Source: Paragordius varius (Eukaryota; Nematomorpha). Taken from it: DNA of 64,000 nt. Within the stretch, counting starts at the first letter, position 1; the number at the start of each line of letters is the position of its first letter. Made by a program: the position numbers and the translations under genes. The stretch lies in NCBI GenBank assembly GCA_964247055.1, contig OZ176053.1, positions 930,001 to 994,000 of the forward strand, written 5' to 3'. Below, one piece after another: positions 1 to 12,128 of the stretch. The notes under the pieces were generated by a model. It searched no databases, was not told the origin of the DNA, and saw only the letters and a program-made list of their open reading frames with translations.

Positions 1-3000
1 CTTTTTGAAAAATCTCGTGAAAATGCGCTTTCTTTTTAAAAGATCTCCTAAAAATGCGCTATCTTTTTAAAATATCTCCTAAAAATGCGCTTTCTTTTTT
101 AAAAAATCTCCTAAAAAGTTAATTCACTAAAAATGCGCTCTCTTTTTGAAAAATCTCGTGAAAATGCGCTTTCTTTTTAAAAGATCTTGTAAAAATGCGC
201 TTTCTTTTTAAAAGATCTCCTAAAAATGCGCTATCTTTTTAAAATATCTCCTAAAAATGCGCTATCTTTTTAAAATATCTCCTAAAAATGCGCTTTCTTT
301 TTAAAAAAATCTCCTAAAAATGTGCATTTTTTTATTGAAAAATATCCTAAAAAGTTAATCGAAAATTATCTAAAAATCGGTAATTTTTATTTACAATTTA
401 CTAAAAATGAGCTTTTTTTAAAAAAATGTCCTAAAAATGCGCGTTCTTTTTAAAAAAAATCTCCTAAAAAGTTAATTCACTAAAAATGCGCTCTCTTTTT
501 GAAAAATCTCGTGAAAATGCGCTTTCTATTTAAAAGCTCATGAAAATGGGCTTTCTTTTTAAAAGATCTTGTAAAAATGCGCTTTCTTTTTAAAAGATCT
601 CCTAAAAATGCGCTCTCTTTTTAAAAAAATCTCCTAAAAAGTTAATTCACTAAAAATGCGCTTTTTTTTAAAAAATCTCCTAAAAATGCGCTTTCTTTTT
701 GAAAAATCTCGTGAAAATGCGCTTTCTTTTTAAAAGATCTTGTAAAAATGCGCTTTCTTTTTAAAAGATCTCCTAAAAATGCGCTATCTTTTCAAAATAT
801 CTCCTAAAAATGCGCTATCTTTTTAAAATATCTCCTAAAAATGCGCTATCTTTTTAAAATATCTCCTAAAAATGCGCTATCTTTTTAAAAAATCTCCTAA
901 AAATGCGCTTTCTTTTTAAAATATCTCCTAAAAATGCGCTATCTTTTTAAAAAATCTCCTAAAAATGCGCTTTCTTTTTAAAAAAATCTCCTAAAAAGTT
1001 AATTCACTAAAAATGCGCTTTCTTTTTAAAAAATCTCTTAAAAATGCGCTTTCTTTTTTAAAAAAATCTCCTAAAAAGTTAATTCACTAAAAATGCGCTC
1101 TCTTTTTGAAAAATCTCGTCAAAATGCGCTTTCTATTTAAAATATCTCCTAAAAATGCGCTCTCTTTTTAAAAAAATCTCCTAAAAAGTTAATTCACTAA
1201 AAATGCGCTTTTTTTAAAAAAAATCTCCTAAAAATGCGCTTTCTTTTTGAAAAATCTCGTGAAAATGCGCTTTCTTTTTAAAAGATCTTGTAAAAATGCG
1301 CTTTCTTTTTAAAAGATCTTGTAAAAATGCGCTTTCTTTTTAAAAGATCTCCTAAAAATGCGCTATCTTTTCAAAATATCTCCTAAAAATGCGCTATCTT
1401 TTTAAAATATCTCCTAAAAATGCGCTATCTTTTTAAAATATCTCCTAAAAATGCGCTATCTTTTTAAAAAATCTCCTAAAAATGCGCTTTCTTTTTAAAA
1501 AAATCTCCTAAAAATGCGCTCTCTTTTTAAAAAAATCTCCTAAAAAGTTAATTCACTAAAAATACGCTTTCTTTTTAAAAAATCTCCTAAAAATGCGCTT
1601 TCTTTTTTAAAAAATCTCCTAAAAAGTTAATTCACTAAAAATGCGCTCTCTTTTTGAAAAATCTCGTGAAAATGCGCCTTCTTTTTAAAAGATCTCGTGA
1701 TAATGCGCTTTCTTTTTAAAAGATCTCCTAAAAATGCGCTATCTTTTTAAAATATCTCCTAAAAAGTGAATTCACTAAAAATGCGCTCTCTTTTTGAAAA
1801 ATCTCCTAAAAATGCGCTATCTTTTTAAAAAATCTCCTAAAAATGCGCTTTCTTTTTAAAAAAATCTCCTAAAAAGTTAATTCACTAAAAATGCGCTTTC
1901 TTTTTAAAAAATCTCCTAAAAATGCGCTTTCTTTTTAAAAAAATCTCCTAAAAAGTTAATTCACTAAAAATGCGCTTTCTTTTTAAAAAAAATCTCCTAA
2001 AAAGTTAATTCACTAAAAATGCGCTCTCTTTTTGAAAAATCTCGTGAAAATGCGCTTTCTATTTAAAAGCTCATGAAAATGGGCTTTCTTTTAAAAGATC
2101 TTGTAAAAATGCGCTTTCTTTTTTAAAAAATCTCCTAAAAAGTGAATTCACTAAAAATGCGCTCTCTTTTTGAAAAATCTCGTGAAAATGCGCTTTCTTT
2201 TTAAAAGATCTTGTAAAAATGCGCTTTCTTTTTAAAAGATCTCCTAAAAATGCGCTATCTTTTTAAAATATCTCCTAAAAATGCGCTATCTTTTTAAAAT
2301 ATCTCCTAAAAATGCGCTTTCTTTTTAAAAAAATCTCCTAAAAATGTGCATTTTTTTATTGAAAAATATCCTAAAAAGTTAATCGAAAATTATCTAAAAA
2401 TCGGTAATTTTTATTTACAATTTACTAAAAATGAGCTTTTTTTAAAAAAATGTCCTAAAAATGCGCGTTCTTTTTAAAAAAAATCTCCTAAAAAGTTAAT
2501 TCACTAAAAATGCGCTCTCTTTTTGAAAAATCTCGTGAAAATGCGCTTTCTATTTAAAAGCTCATGAAAATGGGCTTTCTTTTTAAAAGATCTTGTAAAA
2601 ATGCGCTTTCTTTTTAAAAGATCTCCTAAAAATGCGCTCTCTTTTTAAAAAAATCTCCTAAAAAGTTAATTCACTAAAAATGCGCTTTTTTTTAAAAAAT
2701 CTCCTAAAAATGCGCTTTCTTTTTGAAAAATCTCGTGAAAATGCGCTTTCTTTTTAAAAGATCTTGTAAAAATGCGCTTTCTTTTTAAAAGATCTTGTAA
2801 AAATGCGCTTTCCTTTTAAAAGATCTCCTAAAAATGCGCTATCTTTTCAAAATATCTCCTAAAAATGCGCTATCTTTTTAAAATATCTCCTAAAAATGCG
2901 CTATCTTTTTAAAATATCTCCTAAAAATGCGCTATCTTTTTAAAATATCTCCTAAAAATGCGCTATCTTTTTAAAAAATCTCCTAAAAATGCGCTTTCTT

Positions 3001-3390
3001 TTTAAAAAAATCTCCTAAAAAGTTAATTCACTAAAAATGCGCTATCTTTTTAAAATATCTCCTAAAAATGCGCTTTCTTTTTAAAAAATCTCCTAAAAAT
3101 GCGCTTTCTTTTTTAAAAAATCTCCTAAAAAGTGAATTCACTAAAAATGCGCTCTCTTTTTGAAAAATCTCGTGAAAATGCGCTTTCTTTTTAAAAGATC
3201 TTGTAAAAATGCGCTTTCTTTTTAAAAGATCTCCTAAAAATGTGCATTTTTTATTGAAAAATATCCTAAAAAAGTTAATCGAAAATTATCTAAAAATCGG
3301 TAATTTTTATTTACAATTTACTAAAAATGAGCTTTCTTTTTAAAATATCTCCTAAAAAAATGCATTTTTGTTAAAAAGTGACCGAAAATT
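1..3390. repeat. 31-bp satellite array, copy 1
   Basis: Tandem array of a roughly 31-bp unit built around AAAAATGCGCTTTC followed by a T run, an A run and ATCTCCT. Variants replace TTTC by TATC or TCTC, and CTCCT by CTCGTG or CTTGT. Every few units a longer spacer unit with AAAAAGTTAATTCACT appears. A distinctive block with AAAATCGGTAATTTTTA lies near 380 and again near 2,400, so part of the array is duplicated at about 2.0-kb spacing. The array is cut by the window edge. The related array at 20,290-23,740 is more diverged. Confidence 0.95.
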
Positions 3391-3429
3391 TCGGTTTTAA
3401 CAAAACTCTTTTTTATTTTAATGTATCAT

Positions 3430-3945
3430 TTGTTTTTATCTAATCAGCTGTCTTTATCTAATCAGCTGTTAGTATTTCAGCTGTTTTTATAATTTAGTTG
3501 TTTTTATTTATCAGTTGTTTTTTTATAAATTAGTTGTTTTTTATATATCAGTTGTTTTTTATATATCAGTTGTTTTTATATATCAGTTGTTTTTATATAT
3601 CAGTTGTTTTTATATATCAGTTGTTTTAAAAATCAGTTGATATAAATCGGTTGTTTTTATAAATCAGTTGTTTTTACAAATCAGTTGTTTTTACAAATCA
3701 GTTGCTTTTATAAATCAGTTGCTTTTATAAATCAGTTGTTTTTATAAATCAGTTGTTTTTATAAATCAGTTGTTTTTATATATCAGTTGTTTTTATTTCA
3801 GTTGTTTTTATAAATCAGTTGTTTTTATTATTCAGTTGTTTTTATTTTATCAGTTGTTTTTATTTTATCAGTTGTTTTTTATAAATCAGTTGTTTTTGTT
3901 ATTAATTTGCTTTGTCAGTTGTTTTTCATTATAAAGCAGTTGATT
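3430..3945. repeat. 17-bp ATCAGTTGTTTTTATAA satellite, copy 1
   Basis: About 25 head-to-tail copies of a 16-18 bp unit ATCAGTTGTTTTTATAA, following the 31-bp array directly. The counterpart in copy 2 is at 23,750-24,200 and is shorter and more irregular. Confidence 0.93.
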
Positions 3946-4039
3946 TTCCTTAAAAGAGTGATTGAATATTTAATGACGAGTCAAACAACCTTATTTAGTA
4001 TTTAAATGTAACAAAACTCAAACATATATGTTTTTTAAT

Positions 4040-4236
4040 AACAGATGTTAAAATTCGTAATATAACGATAAAGGATAATTAATTAGAATAAAATGAAAGT
4101 ATATTTAAATATTATAAACGATATGTGAAACCCTTCGTCAATAGTAATCACAGACTAGTTTCGTGCTTGTTAGCACTCATCAATACGAATCTATTTAATT
4201 ACCTTTATCGTTATATTACGGATTTTAACAACTGTT
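4040..4236. repeat. Small inverted-repeat element with degenerate hammerhead motif
   Basis: A 197-bp element with inverted arms of about 45 bp containing TCGTAATATAACGATAAAG. The loop contains the motif described at 4,146-4,190. Its copy in the second duplication unit is at 25,104-25,300. Confidence 0.8.
4146..4190 (-). ncRNA. Hammerhead ribozyme motif, mutated copy
   Basis: Minus-strand equivalent of the motif at 25,210-25,254. Stem II with loop TAACAA, the CGAAA core and the self-complementary ACTAGT stem III are kept. The first base of the invariant CTGATGAG core is T here (TTGATGAG), a change expected to abolish cleavage. Confidence 0.7.
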
Positions 4237-5482
4237 ATTACAAAAAATAACCAATCCGTTATTTACCATTACAATATATGTTTTTTATTTATCAGTTTAT
4301 ATTTATCAATTATTTTTATTTATTTATTGTTTTTATTCAATCAGTTGTTTTATCTGTTTTTATACAATGTTTTATAGGCTATTTTAAAGTTTTGATATAA
4401 TGTCTTTATATGGTTTAAAACATTTTTAGCTAAAATTTTTCATAGCGTTTTTATTAAATTAAATTTAATTATGTAACAAATATATTTATTCTTCAAATTT
4501 AGATATGTATAGCTTCCCTTAATTCGTGCAAAAACTAAAACGAAACGTATAGAAGAACTCAACTCAACCTTGAATTATCCCAAAGATGGTAATTATTTTT
4601 ACTTTTTAAAGAATGATTTTCTTAATGTTTTGAAGACAAAAATGTTTTTAATAATATATTTTTTCCTTAAATTATTTTTTAAAAAAAAGAGTTATTTATA
4701 TACCAACTATATAAAAACCGTAAAAGTCAGCTGATATTTATAGATAACTTTTACTTTATGGCTTAAAGGATTTAAAATGAATTAAAGAATTTTTTAAAAC
4801 TTTCTCTTGGAAGCTGATAATACAACACCCACTATTTAGCAAAATGTATGAAAACTTTTAAATTATATATTTTATTTAAAACATTACTATTATATGCATT
4901 CTTATGCTACCCTATTTGATTTATTAATAATATTTATTTCTTTCCTAACTCACTTATGAAACTTACAATTATTTTTAGATTAGATATTATCTTTTGAAAG
5001 ATTTTGTAAATATATAAATAAATTTTTGTTTTGAGTTTTAGCTTTATAAATTTTTATATAACATAGAATGAGTCAACCGACCACTCTGTGGAAAACCGAA
5101 ATATTTGGCTTACTATTATTTGGAAGTGGTATAAATATTTTAATTATATAACCGTTGTTTTCATTAAACTATAATTAATTTACATTGAACTTATATTTTT
5201 ATATTAACGCCTTAAACAAATTGGATTTATTTTAGAACAGCTAAAATTAAATTTTTCACTATCGCTATCTTTTCATAAAGCGGATGACCAAACCCCATTT
5301 TTTAGGAAAAAGCTGTTTATTTGCTATAACAATTTATTTTATGAATCATTTTTATTAATTATATTTTTTTTCCATCGATATCTTGTTTAAATTTTTTTCA
5401 TACAGTATGTATCTATTTTTGAATAATTTTGATCTTTTTGGTAACATGTCGATGTTGTTTAACAGTAAGCTTTGATGGTGCA

Positions 5483-5870
5483 TCATCGTAAGCTATCCAT
5501 CGTGTTTTTTATGAAATAATTCTTTATCAATAGAATCTGTTTTAGCAGATTGTGTTCTTGGATCTCCAGATCAATCTTTTTATCCCAGGTTAGGCGTAGG
5601 CGACCGAGCTTATTGTTCCCGGGTGGAATGATGTCGAATGAGGTCCTGATCGGATTGTCAGGATTCATTTTTTTTGAATTGGGTAAATTTGTCTATTGGC
5701 ACCATTTTTATGTGATTGCGGATATCTTGGGGATTTAGTTGCGTTGACATCAAGCGTAGTATGCGATTTCCGCGCTGATAAAACCTTTTTCTTGAGGTTG
5801 TGTTAATGCCATGGTTTCTGTAGCATATGTCAAAATTGGTCTTATGCCCATTTTATAAATTAAGCCTTTT
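5483..5870 (-). mobile_element. LINE fragment, reverse-transcriptase ORF C-terminal end (copy 1)
   Basis: Minus-strand peptides resemble the tail of LINE ORF2. One is YKMGIRPILTYATETMALTQ, like the usual YKSLIRPVLTYGAETW. Downstream comes PPGNNKLGRLRLTWDKKI, like the usual PPGKRKRGRPKTTWRRT. The two lie in different frames, so the fragment is broken. It is at most about 390 bp, with no palm domain left. The element predates the duplication because copy 2 carries it at 26,537-26,935. Confidence 0.75.
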
Positions 5871-6289
5871 CTTTTATGTGGGGTTTATATCTAATTCTAC
5901 TATGCCTTATTATCTATCACTGTAAATAATTTGCTATATTAAGTTTTTTTGGTGTAGTTACGAACTTTCGAATTAATATTTTTTTAGTAATCATTTTTAA
6001 AATGATTCTAGGTGGTTGATTGAAGTTATGTAAAACAGTTAAAGTATGTTTTTGGGTAAGAAATATATTTGTTTTACTTAAACCCGCTATTTTCATTAAA
6101 AATGATTGTTTAATATATCATTGATAAGTTTATTTGATGTTCTTTAACTTTGTCACATGTGGATAAATATTTTATTGTTTTCCTTCCCAACGTAAATCCC
6201 TACCATAGGCTCAACTTTTATTAAAGACATTATTGTATGGCTTTTAGGTAATGAAATTAGGGTTACTAGAAATAATCATTTTAGCAATA

Positions 6290-6420
6290 TAAGGAATAAC
6301 TTTAAGGGCTTCGAGTTTGTGGGCTAGGGTTAGGGTGAGGGATTGGAGTTGGTTCATTTTCCTAAAGAAGTCCGCAGGACTTCCTCGGGCTGCGAAGCAG
6401 GCCGAGACCCACGCATTTTT
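6290..6420. repeat. Dispersed repeat ending in a double hairpin
   Basis: A short module, GGGCTAGGGTTAGGGTGAGG then GGATTGGAGTTGGTTCATT, is followed by two strong hairpins, GAAGTCCGCAGGACTTC and GGCTGCGAAGCAGGCC, then a T run. The same composite is at about 17,790-17,905 in the other orientation. A copy at 27,370-27,450 lacks the hairpins. A degenerate relative is near 16,575-16,645. The class is unknown, possibly SINE-like. Confidence 0.7.
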
Positions 6421-7205
6421 TTAATTTTATCCTCCAAACCCTTCTCTCTAAATTTGTAGATTTCTTTTATTTTTCTAATTCTGTTTTTTTTGTTCATAAT
6501 TTTATACCATTTTAGAAGACTTCAAAATTTTATTTGTCTGCGAACATTTCAATAGAATCCTAATAATGATTTGTAAAGAAATTAAAGCCTTTTACATTTT
6601 CATGGGCTGGGTTAGGTTAGGTACAGGATTTCTTTATTATTTTTTATAAGTTTTACTTAATCATAAAATTGGAATTTGTCAGCTAATTTTTTGTTTTAAT
6701 TTAGGAAGTAGAATTGTTAATCCCTGCTAAATTGTAAAGTAACTGCATAATTTTGAAGAACTGGAAAGCTAATTTATTTGGACGGTGAAAGCTCTTTTCC
6801 CAGCATTATTCTTATAAGCTATTGAGTAACATTAAATTTGTTTTTAGCCTTTTTACGGTGTTGGATTGAATTTTTTTGGGTCTATTTAATTCAAGGCGAG
6901 TTTGTGCACTATGGTTAGGTTAGAGTTTCCCGAATTATAAATAAGCCACAAAAACTATAATTATGCTAATTTTATGTTTTTATTCATTCAGAAACAAACA
7001 CTATTGACCGAGAAACAGAAAACAAAACTGGGACAACTACACAAGAAACAAAGCGAACTTACCAGAAGAAACATAAATTTCATCTAGACAAGAATTAATA
7101 TGGAACAATCAATAATTTAAATATATAAGATTCAATAAATGATAAAAATGTTTTATTTTATCTTTTTTTAAAAAAAATTAAAAAATATCAATAAATATAT
7201 ATAAT

Positions 7206-7890
7206 TCCCCCCCCCCCCCCCAAAAGGCGAGAAAAAAAAATTAAAAAATATTCTAAGTCCAAAACTTAATTTTGAGCGACCGGGAGTATGAGTGCTCAAA
7301 ATGAAATTTTAGACTTAGGGGCCGACTCTTTCATGGGATAAATAAATCCTCCTTCACACGTTTGGAGAAAACAACTCTCTCAAAGAGTTGATTTTCCCCA
7401 AAGGAGGAAATGTTCTCCCACGAGAGAGTCTGCCCTGTAGAATGAGAGTTTGTTGCCCATCCAAATCATCCCCGAGTAACACGCAGGTTGTTGCATTGAG
7501 GACCCTACCAAGGCTCGTTGTCCATCGTGGCTTACAAGCTCCGCAAAGGACGTCTCACCACTAAGCCAATCCATACCTAAACATTACATTTACCTCGAAA
7601 TACGTAGCATCCTTTTCACGTTTGGCTCTTGTCCATATATCCTCCCATCGATCGGCCACTTCCAAGTCCCGCGCATTCGATCTTTCCAAGGTTCTGGTCA
7701 AAGCTCCGCAATGAACGCCTTTTTCCCATAGTTTGTGCCAATCAACCTAAATAATACATTTACCTCGTAATAGAAGCATTCGTTTGGCCCTTGCAATCTC
7801 TGGTTTCTAGTCTTCATTCGCGTTCCCATCCCTTTCCGTATGATAAGAAGGCTTAAGTCCTTCAAAAATACGTTTCCAACCATCCTTCTC
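7206..7890 (-). other. GC-richer conserved block of unknown nature (copy 1)
   Basis: A block with clearly higher GC than its surroundings, preceded by a C run at 7,206-7,220. On the minus strand it holds two diverged tandem units of about 150 bp that share CGAGGTAAATGTA, then TTTAGGT and TTGCGGAGCTT. An open frame of 64 codons lies at 7,380-7,574, but the frame differs between the two units. I cannot name a product. The same block, about 95% alike by eye, is at 28,183-28,860. It could be an old non-coding RNA gene, a mobile-element module or exons of an unrecognised gene. Confidence 0.45.
7248..7316. other. Long imperfect hairpin
   Basis: Arms CTAAGTCCAAAACTTAATTT and the matching CTAAGTCTAAAATTTCATTT on the other strand form a stem of about 25 bp closed by GCTC/GAGC around a 16-base loop. 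It is kept in copy 2 at 28,229-28,296. Confidence 0.75.
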
Positions 7891-9099
7891 TTATATATTT
7901 ATTTAAATTGCGATAATAGGCGCTCAAATCACTCAATACATCTATATATTAACTTTTAATTTTCAAGCGTTAACATAAACAAAGTGTGAAATTTATGAAA
8001 CCGAGGGTCATCTTTGAGATTATCTATTTAAATATATTTGATTAAATTCACCAGCTTAATTCCTTTTTATATGCTCTCTATATGTATTTTATCAGCGGAA
8101 TTGGTAAAAATAGCCAAAAATATACATATATGCATTATACTGTAATGCCATTAAATAATTATATTTTAATTTGCACATGGAGCGCATAATTTCATTCAAT
8201 CCAGCTGATCACTCTTAGTCTGTAAAACATATCAAGGTGTATCATGAAAGGGTGTAGCATACCCACGTACTGAAATTTTGCCCAGTTGCCAATGATTTAG
8301 ATTTTACCCAAATTGTTATTTGTATCGGAATTAATAGAAAGCTTTTAGAGCGCAGTGATATAAGATACACACACATCTTATGCTATAAAAGTATTTTATT
8401 GGTTTATAATATATCAAAGCTCCTGAAAGACCATAAAAAAGCCAGGCAAGAAACCCAAATACATTTTCGGATTGCAGTCTCTCAATGTGATAAAATGTAT
8501 TTAATTTATGTGATATAATTGTAAATATATGCTTAATTTAAAAAATTTATAAACGTGATTTTTTTTACAGTTTGTTAATAAAAAGTTGTATCCATATTCT
8601 TATTTTAGTTAATATATTATTTATATTTTTGTGTACTATTTTATAAAATGCCTTTATTAATAATTATATTTTAAATGAGTTTGATTGTAAATTTTAAGAA
8701 CCTAATGGTAATATATTATATTTTGGATATTATCATTTGTACAAAATGAAAATACAATTTCTAATAGTATTTTATTACTATCACCAATTTTAAAATTTAA
8801 GTTCATCTATATAAAATAATCACCTCTATTTTGCAAAAACTATAAAAAATATTAATTCTTCAAAAACAAAAAATGGATGACAATGCATTTCTTTATATCT
8901 TAACTTATTTATCATCTCTTGCTTTCATTTTGTGTATATATATAATTTTCCGAAAAAAAGAGATATTATTAAAAATAATAACATTCTATATTTAATTTTT
9001 GGATGACACCAATTATAATTTTTGTATACACGCTTGAAAATCGTGGCGTATTCATTTTAAAGTGTTTCGCAAAAAAGGGAAGGCAGGTAACGTAATGTA

Positions 9100-10338
9100 A
9101 TGAAGTTACAAAAACCAACAATCCTCATATACGGAGACAATGAAAACGTAAATGCAAAAATTATTCATGCCTTAGCTATTGTATTTGTGTTTGGTGTGAT
9201 TGGTAACATTGTTATATTGGCTATAGTTTTGAGTGAAAAACACGGGACAATAAACGATTCTCGCCGTAAATTCCGCCATTGTATCATCTACATTGCAAGT
9301 TTATCCATCACACTTTTTTGTTTTATGCTCACTTGGGTGAATCACGATATGAAAAGACCGCAAAAAACGCATTCCCTCAGATCGGCATATTGGTTTGCTC
9401 ATGTGGATTGGTTTGTGGAGGACATTCTACTAACCATTATAAATTATGTGTTATGTTACATGGCAATAGATCGAATGTTGGCTACGGTTAAGCCGGTGTT
9501 TTATCTCAATTACATGACCCTAAAAACGTTAAATATTGTCATTGCTTGCATATTTGTCGGGAGTGTCACCATGTCGATTCCTCTCATTTTTTATTACCAA
9601 GTTTTTCGAATCTTCATAAGTCCTGTAACACTCCGCATTGAATACTTGGTAGGTTTAAGTCCCAAAGTATGGACATCAGCCCAATCGAAAACTGTAATGT
9701 CTCTCCTACCAAAGGGTCCGGAAACAGCATTTTATTTTTCTAATGATTTCTTCACGAATGCCACAACAATGAACAATCAAAGCAGCGTTCATTATATTAC
9801 ACAATACATGGTGCTCGCTAACAATAACGTAGCTAACTTTTCCCTTGTGTACGATCGCTGGTCTGGCGTCATAAATGATTTAGTTCCTACTCTTATATTA
9901 ATCACATGTAATTTAGTTACACTTTTTGGCTTGTGTCGTCGATTTAGGAGACAAAAAAACCGTATACTAGCTTCAGGCATGGTACCTAATCAACAACACA
10001 GCATTATTATAATTAACGTGGGCAATTCACCAACTTCGATGGAGACCGCACAAGATAACACAACTGAAAGCAAAATTCAATCAATCCGCACTAAAAACCG
10101 AGATTTAACTCTAATGACCCTAGTTTTAAGTCTGACTGCCCTTGTATTTTCAACACCATGGACCATTTACGTATTCATGAAGGATAAGGCTTGGACCGAC
10201 GGGCTTATAGATGAACGTCCCTACCTGCAATTCCTAGTTTATGTAATGTTATATGGTCAATACAGTATCTATCCCTACATTATTATATCAACTACACCCC
10301 ATTTCAGGCATAAGATTGCACAAACGCTACATATATAA
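9100..10338 (+). CDS. Rhodopsin-like (class A) GPCR, intronless, copy 1
   Basis: A single-exon frame of 412 residues. Seven hydrophobic segments are visible at about residues 22-44, 60-80, 101-123, 143-166, 251-273, 336-360 and 375-398. TM1 has the GN motif (N36). TM3 ends in AIDRML, an E/DRY variant. TM5 has its proline (VPTL), TM6 reads STPW in place of CWxP, and TM7 reads YSIYPYIII in place of NPxxY. The second extracellular loop is long (about 167-250) with sequons at N220, N226 and N246. I see no usual TM3-loop disulfide pair. The overall look is of a diverged peptide-type receptor at the plasma membrane; the ligand is unknown. It starts at the first ATG of the open frame. It differs from the copy at 30,268 at seven residues. 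Confidence 0.85.
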   Translation: MKLQKPTILIYGDNENVNAKIIHALAIVFVFGVIGNIVILAIVLSEKHGTINDSRRKFRHCIIYIASLSITLFCFMLTWVNHDMKRPQKTHSLRSAYWFAHVDWFVEDILLTIINYVLCYMAIDRMLATVKPVFYLNYMTLKTLNIVIACIFVGSVTMSIPLIFYYQVFRIFISPVTLRIEYLVGLSPKVWTSAQSKTVMSLLPKGPETAFYFSNDFFTNATTMNNQSSVHYITQYMVLANNNVANFSLVYDRWSGVINDLVPTLILITCNLVTLFGLCRRFRRQKNRILASGMVPNQQHSIIIINVGNSPTSMETAQDNTTESKIQSIRTKNRDLTLMTLVLSLTALVFSTPWTIYVFMKDKAWTDGLIDERPYLQFLVYVMLYGQYSIYPYIIISTTPHFRHKIAQTLHI

Positions 10339-11120
10339 CGTAAATCATACGGACAAAACGTAAAATGTAAAAGACAAATGTTTTTTTTAAACAAAACAAC
10401 CTCACTGTTTTAATCCTTGTTTTTCTACATAACCTAATTGATGATAATTGTAAAATTTACATCTTGCCGCCCAAAAAAGTTTTTTTTTATAAAATATGGT
10501 TTAAAAAAGTATGGATGTTTTTATAAAAAATTATCTTTAAAATTTCGATTAATCGAAAAATAGCGAACCAAGATAATAAATATGGTTTTTAAATCATGTA
10601 ATAATTCTGTAATTTTTTACAAGTTTTGCTAATTATTTGCAAAACACTGCACAAAAAAACTAATATATAAGACACATCAGACATTTATGGTTCTACACAA
10701 TTTCTAAAATTTATTCGGTATTTTTAAAAATCTACTGTTTTTGGTAATTTTAAATTTTTTCATAAGCATTTAACAAAGTTGAAGCGTTGAAAGTTGGATG
10801 AAAGTTAAATAATTACATAATATCTTGAAAAAAAAATCATTTCCTAAAATATGACAAGGTGTATCTCACGGTGACAGGAAATTGACTGTAAAGTCTTTTA
10901 ACCTAAATATATAGCATATATTAATATTAAATATTCAGTTTTTATTAATTTTTTGTTATATATAAGAAAATAATTTACTCCAATTTTAAGTGGTTTCGTT
11001 AAAAGATTAGCGGTTACAGAAAACATATCATTCCCGTAAGCATAAATAACTTCACCCTTGAAACCGGGTTGAATAGGTTTCCCATCAAACTCAATATCTA
11101 CATAAATGATAAAATAAATA

Positions 11121-11378
11121 CAGTAAAAATTGAAATTATAATATGGACAAAATGTAACAATATAAAGACAAATATTTTTTTTCTAAAAGACAACCATACT
11201 TTTTAATACCTTAATTTTTTATTTAAAATATATAATTACCACTGTAAAATATATAATTAAACCAAAATACATCTCAAATCAAATTTAAACCATAATATAA
11301 ATTTAAAAAAACAAGTCCTTGAAAAATATATTTGTTTTATAATTTTTGCGTTTTGTTTGTATATTCCTATTTTTACTG
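11121..11378. mobile_element. Tc1/mariner-like MITE, family A
   Basis: Flanked by TA, with long terminal inverted repeats starting CAGTAAAAATTGAAATTATA and continuing GGACAAAA, GTAA and AGACAACCATAC. It has no coding capacity. It lies in the intron upstream of the last ADAMTS fragment exon and is shared with copy 2 at 32,273-32,553, so it predates the duplication. This is the commonest repeat family in the window. Confidence 0.85.
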
Positions 11379-12128
11379 TATTTGTGGCAAATTTAGATAA
11401 TCATTTAAAGCACATTAAGGTTCTTTAAGTTTTTTATTATTTTATTTTAATCGAATGTTAGTTTAGCATATCTTATATTTTTGAACAGTAAATAGAGATA
11501 TTTTTAAAATTTGCCTTAACACTTTGCGACAATTTTCCGGCTTAGAGTGAATTTAAATATAAATATATCAAAAGTATACCTATTTTTTAATTTAATTTTT
11601 TTCTAAATTCGAGGTAAAGAAGTATGGCCGCTCTTACTCGTTATGATTTGTCTTTTTACCTTTAATTTTTACTGTAAATTATAGCTTGTCAGCTGTTTAT
11701 AGCAGAGATGGTCAAAACAATTGGCTTTGATGGGCCGCATTTTTTGATTATATCTGGGCATTTATTATAAATTTTATTGAATTTCAAACATAAAAGTATA
11801 GGAAAAACAAAATTTTTATAGTTAGTTGCTGATTGGAAAAACATATTTAGATTTTGTAAAAAAAATTTTTTTTTACTAATTACGATATTTTTGTTAAACA
11901 TCCTATTTGCAATACCCTTATCCTTACAAGTTTAAACTTGAACAAGTCAACAATTAAGATTAAATTTAATCAATTATATAAATAATATATTTATCATATC
12001 ATATACGGGGATAGTATTTGGGAATTTCTCCAAAGCTATCTTGATGTTTTTCAGCAGGAGCATGCCACGATATAAAGGAATCTCCAGGTTTAAGTTCTGC
12101 CAATATTTTGACCACTTCTAAAAATACA

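Noticed and set aside
1-3390. CRISPR-like array
   Set aside because: Units are contiguous without unique spacers and the genome is eukaryotic; this is a satellite.
6310-6360. Telomere-like TTAGGG and TTAGG motifs
   Set aside because: Only one or two units, and they belong to a dispersed repeat, so this is not a telomere array.
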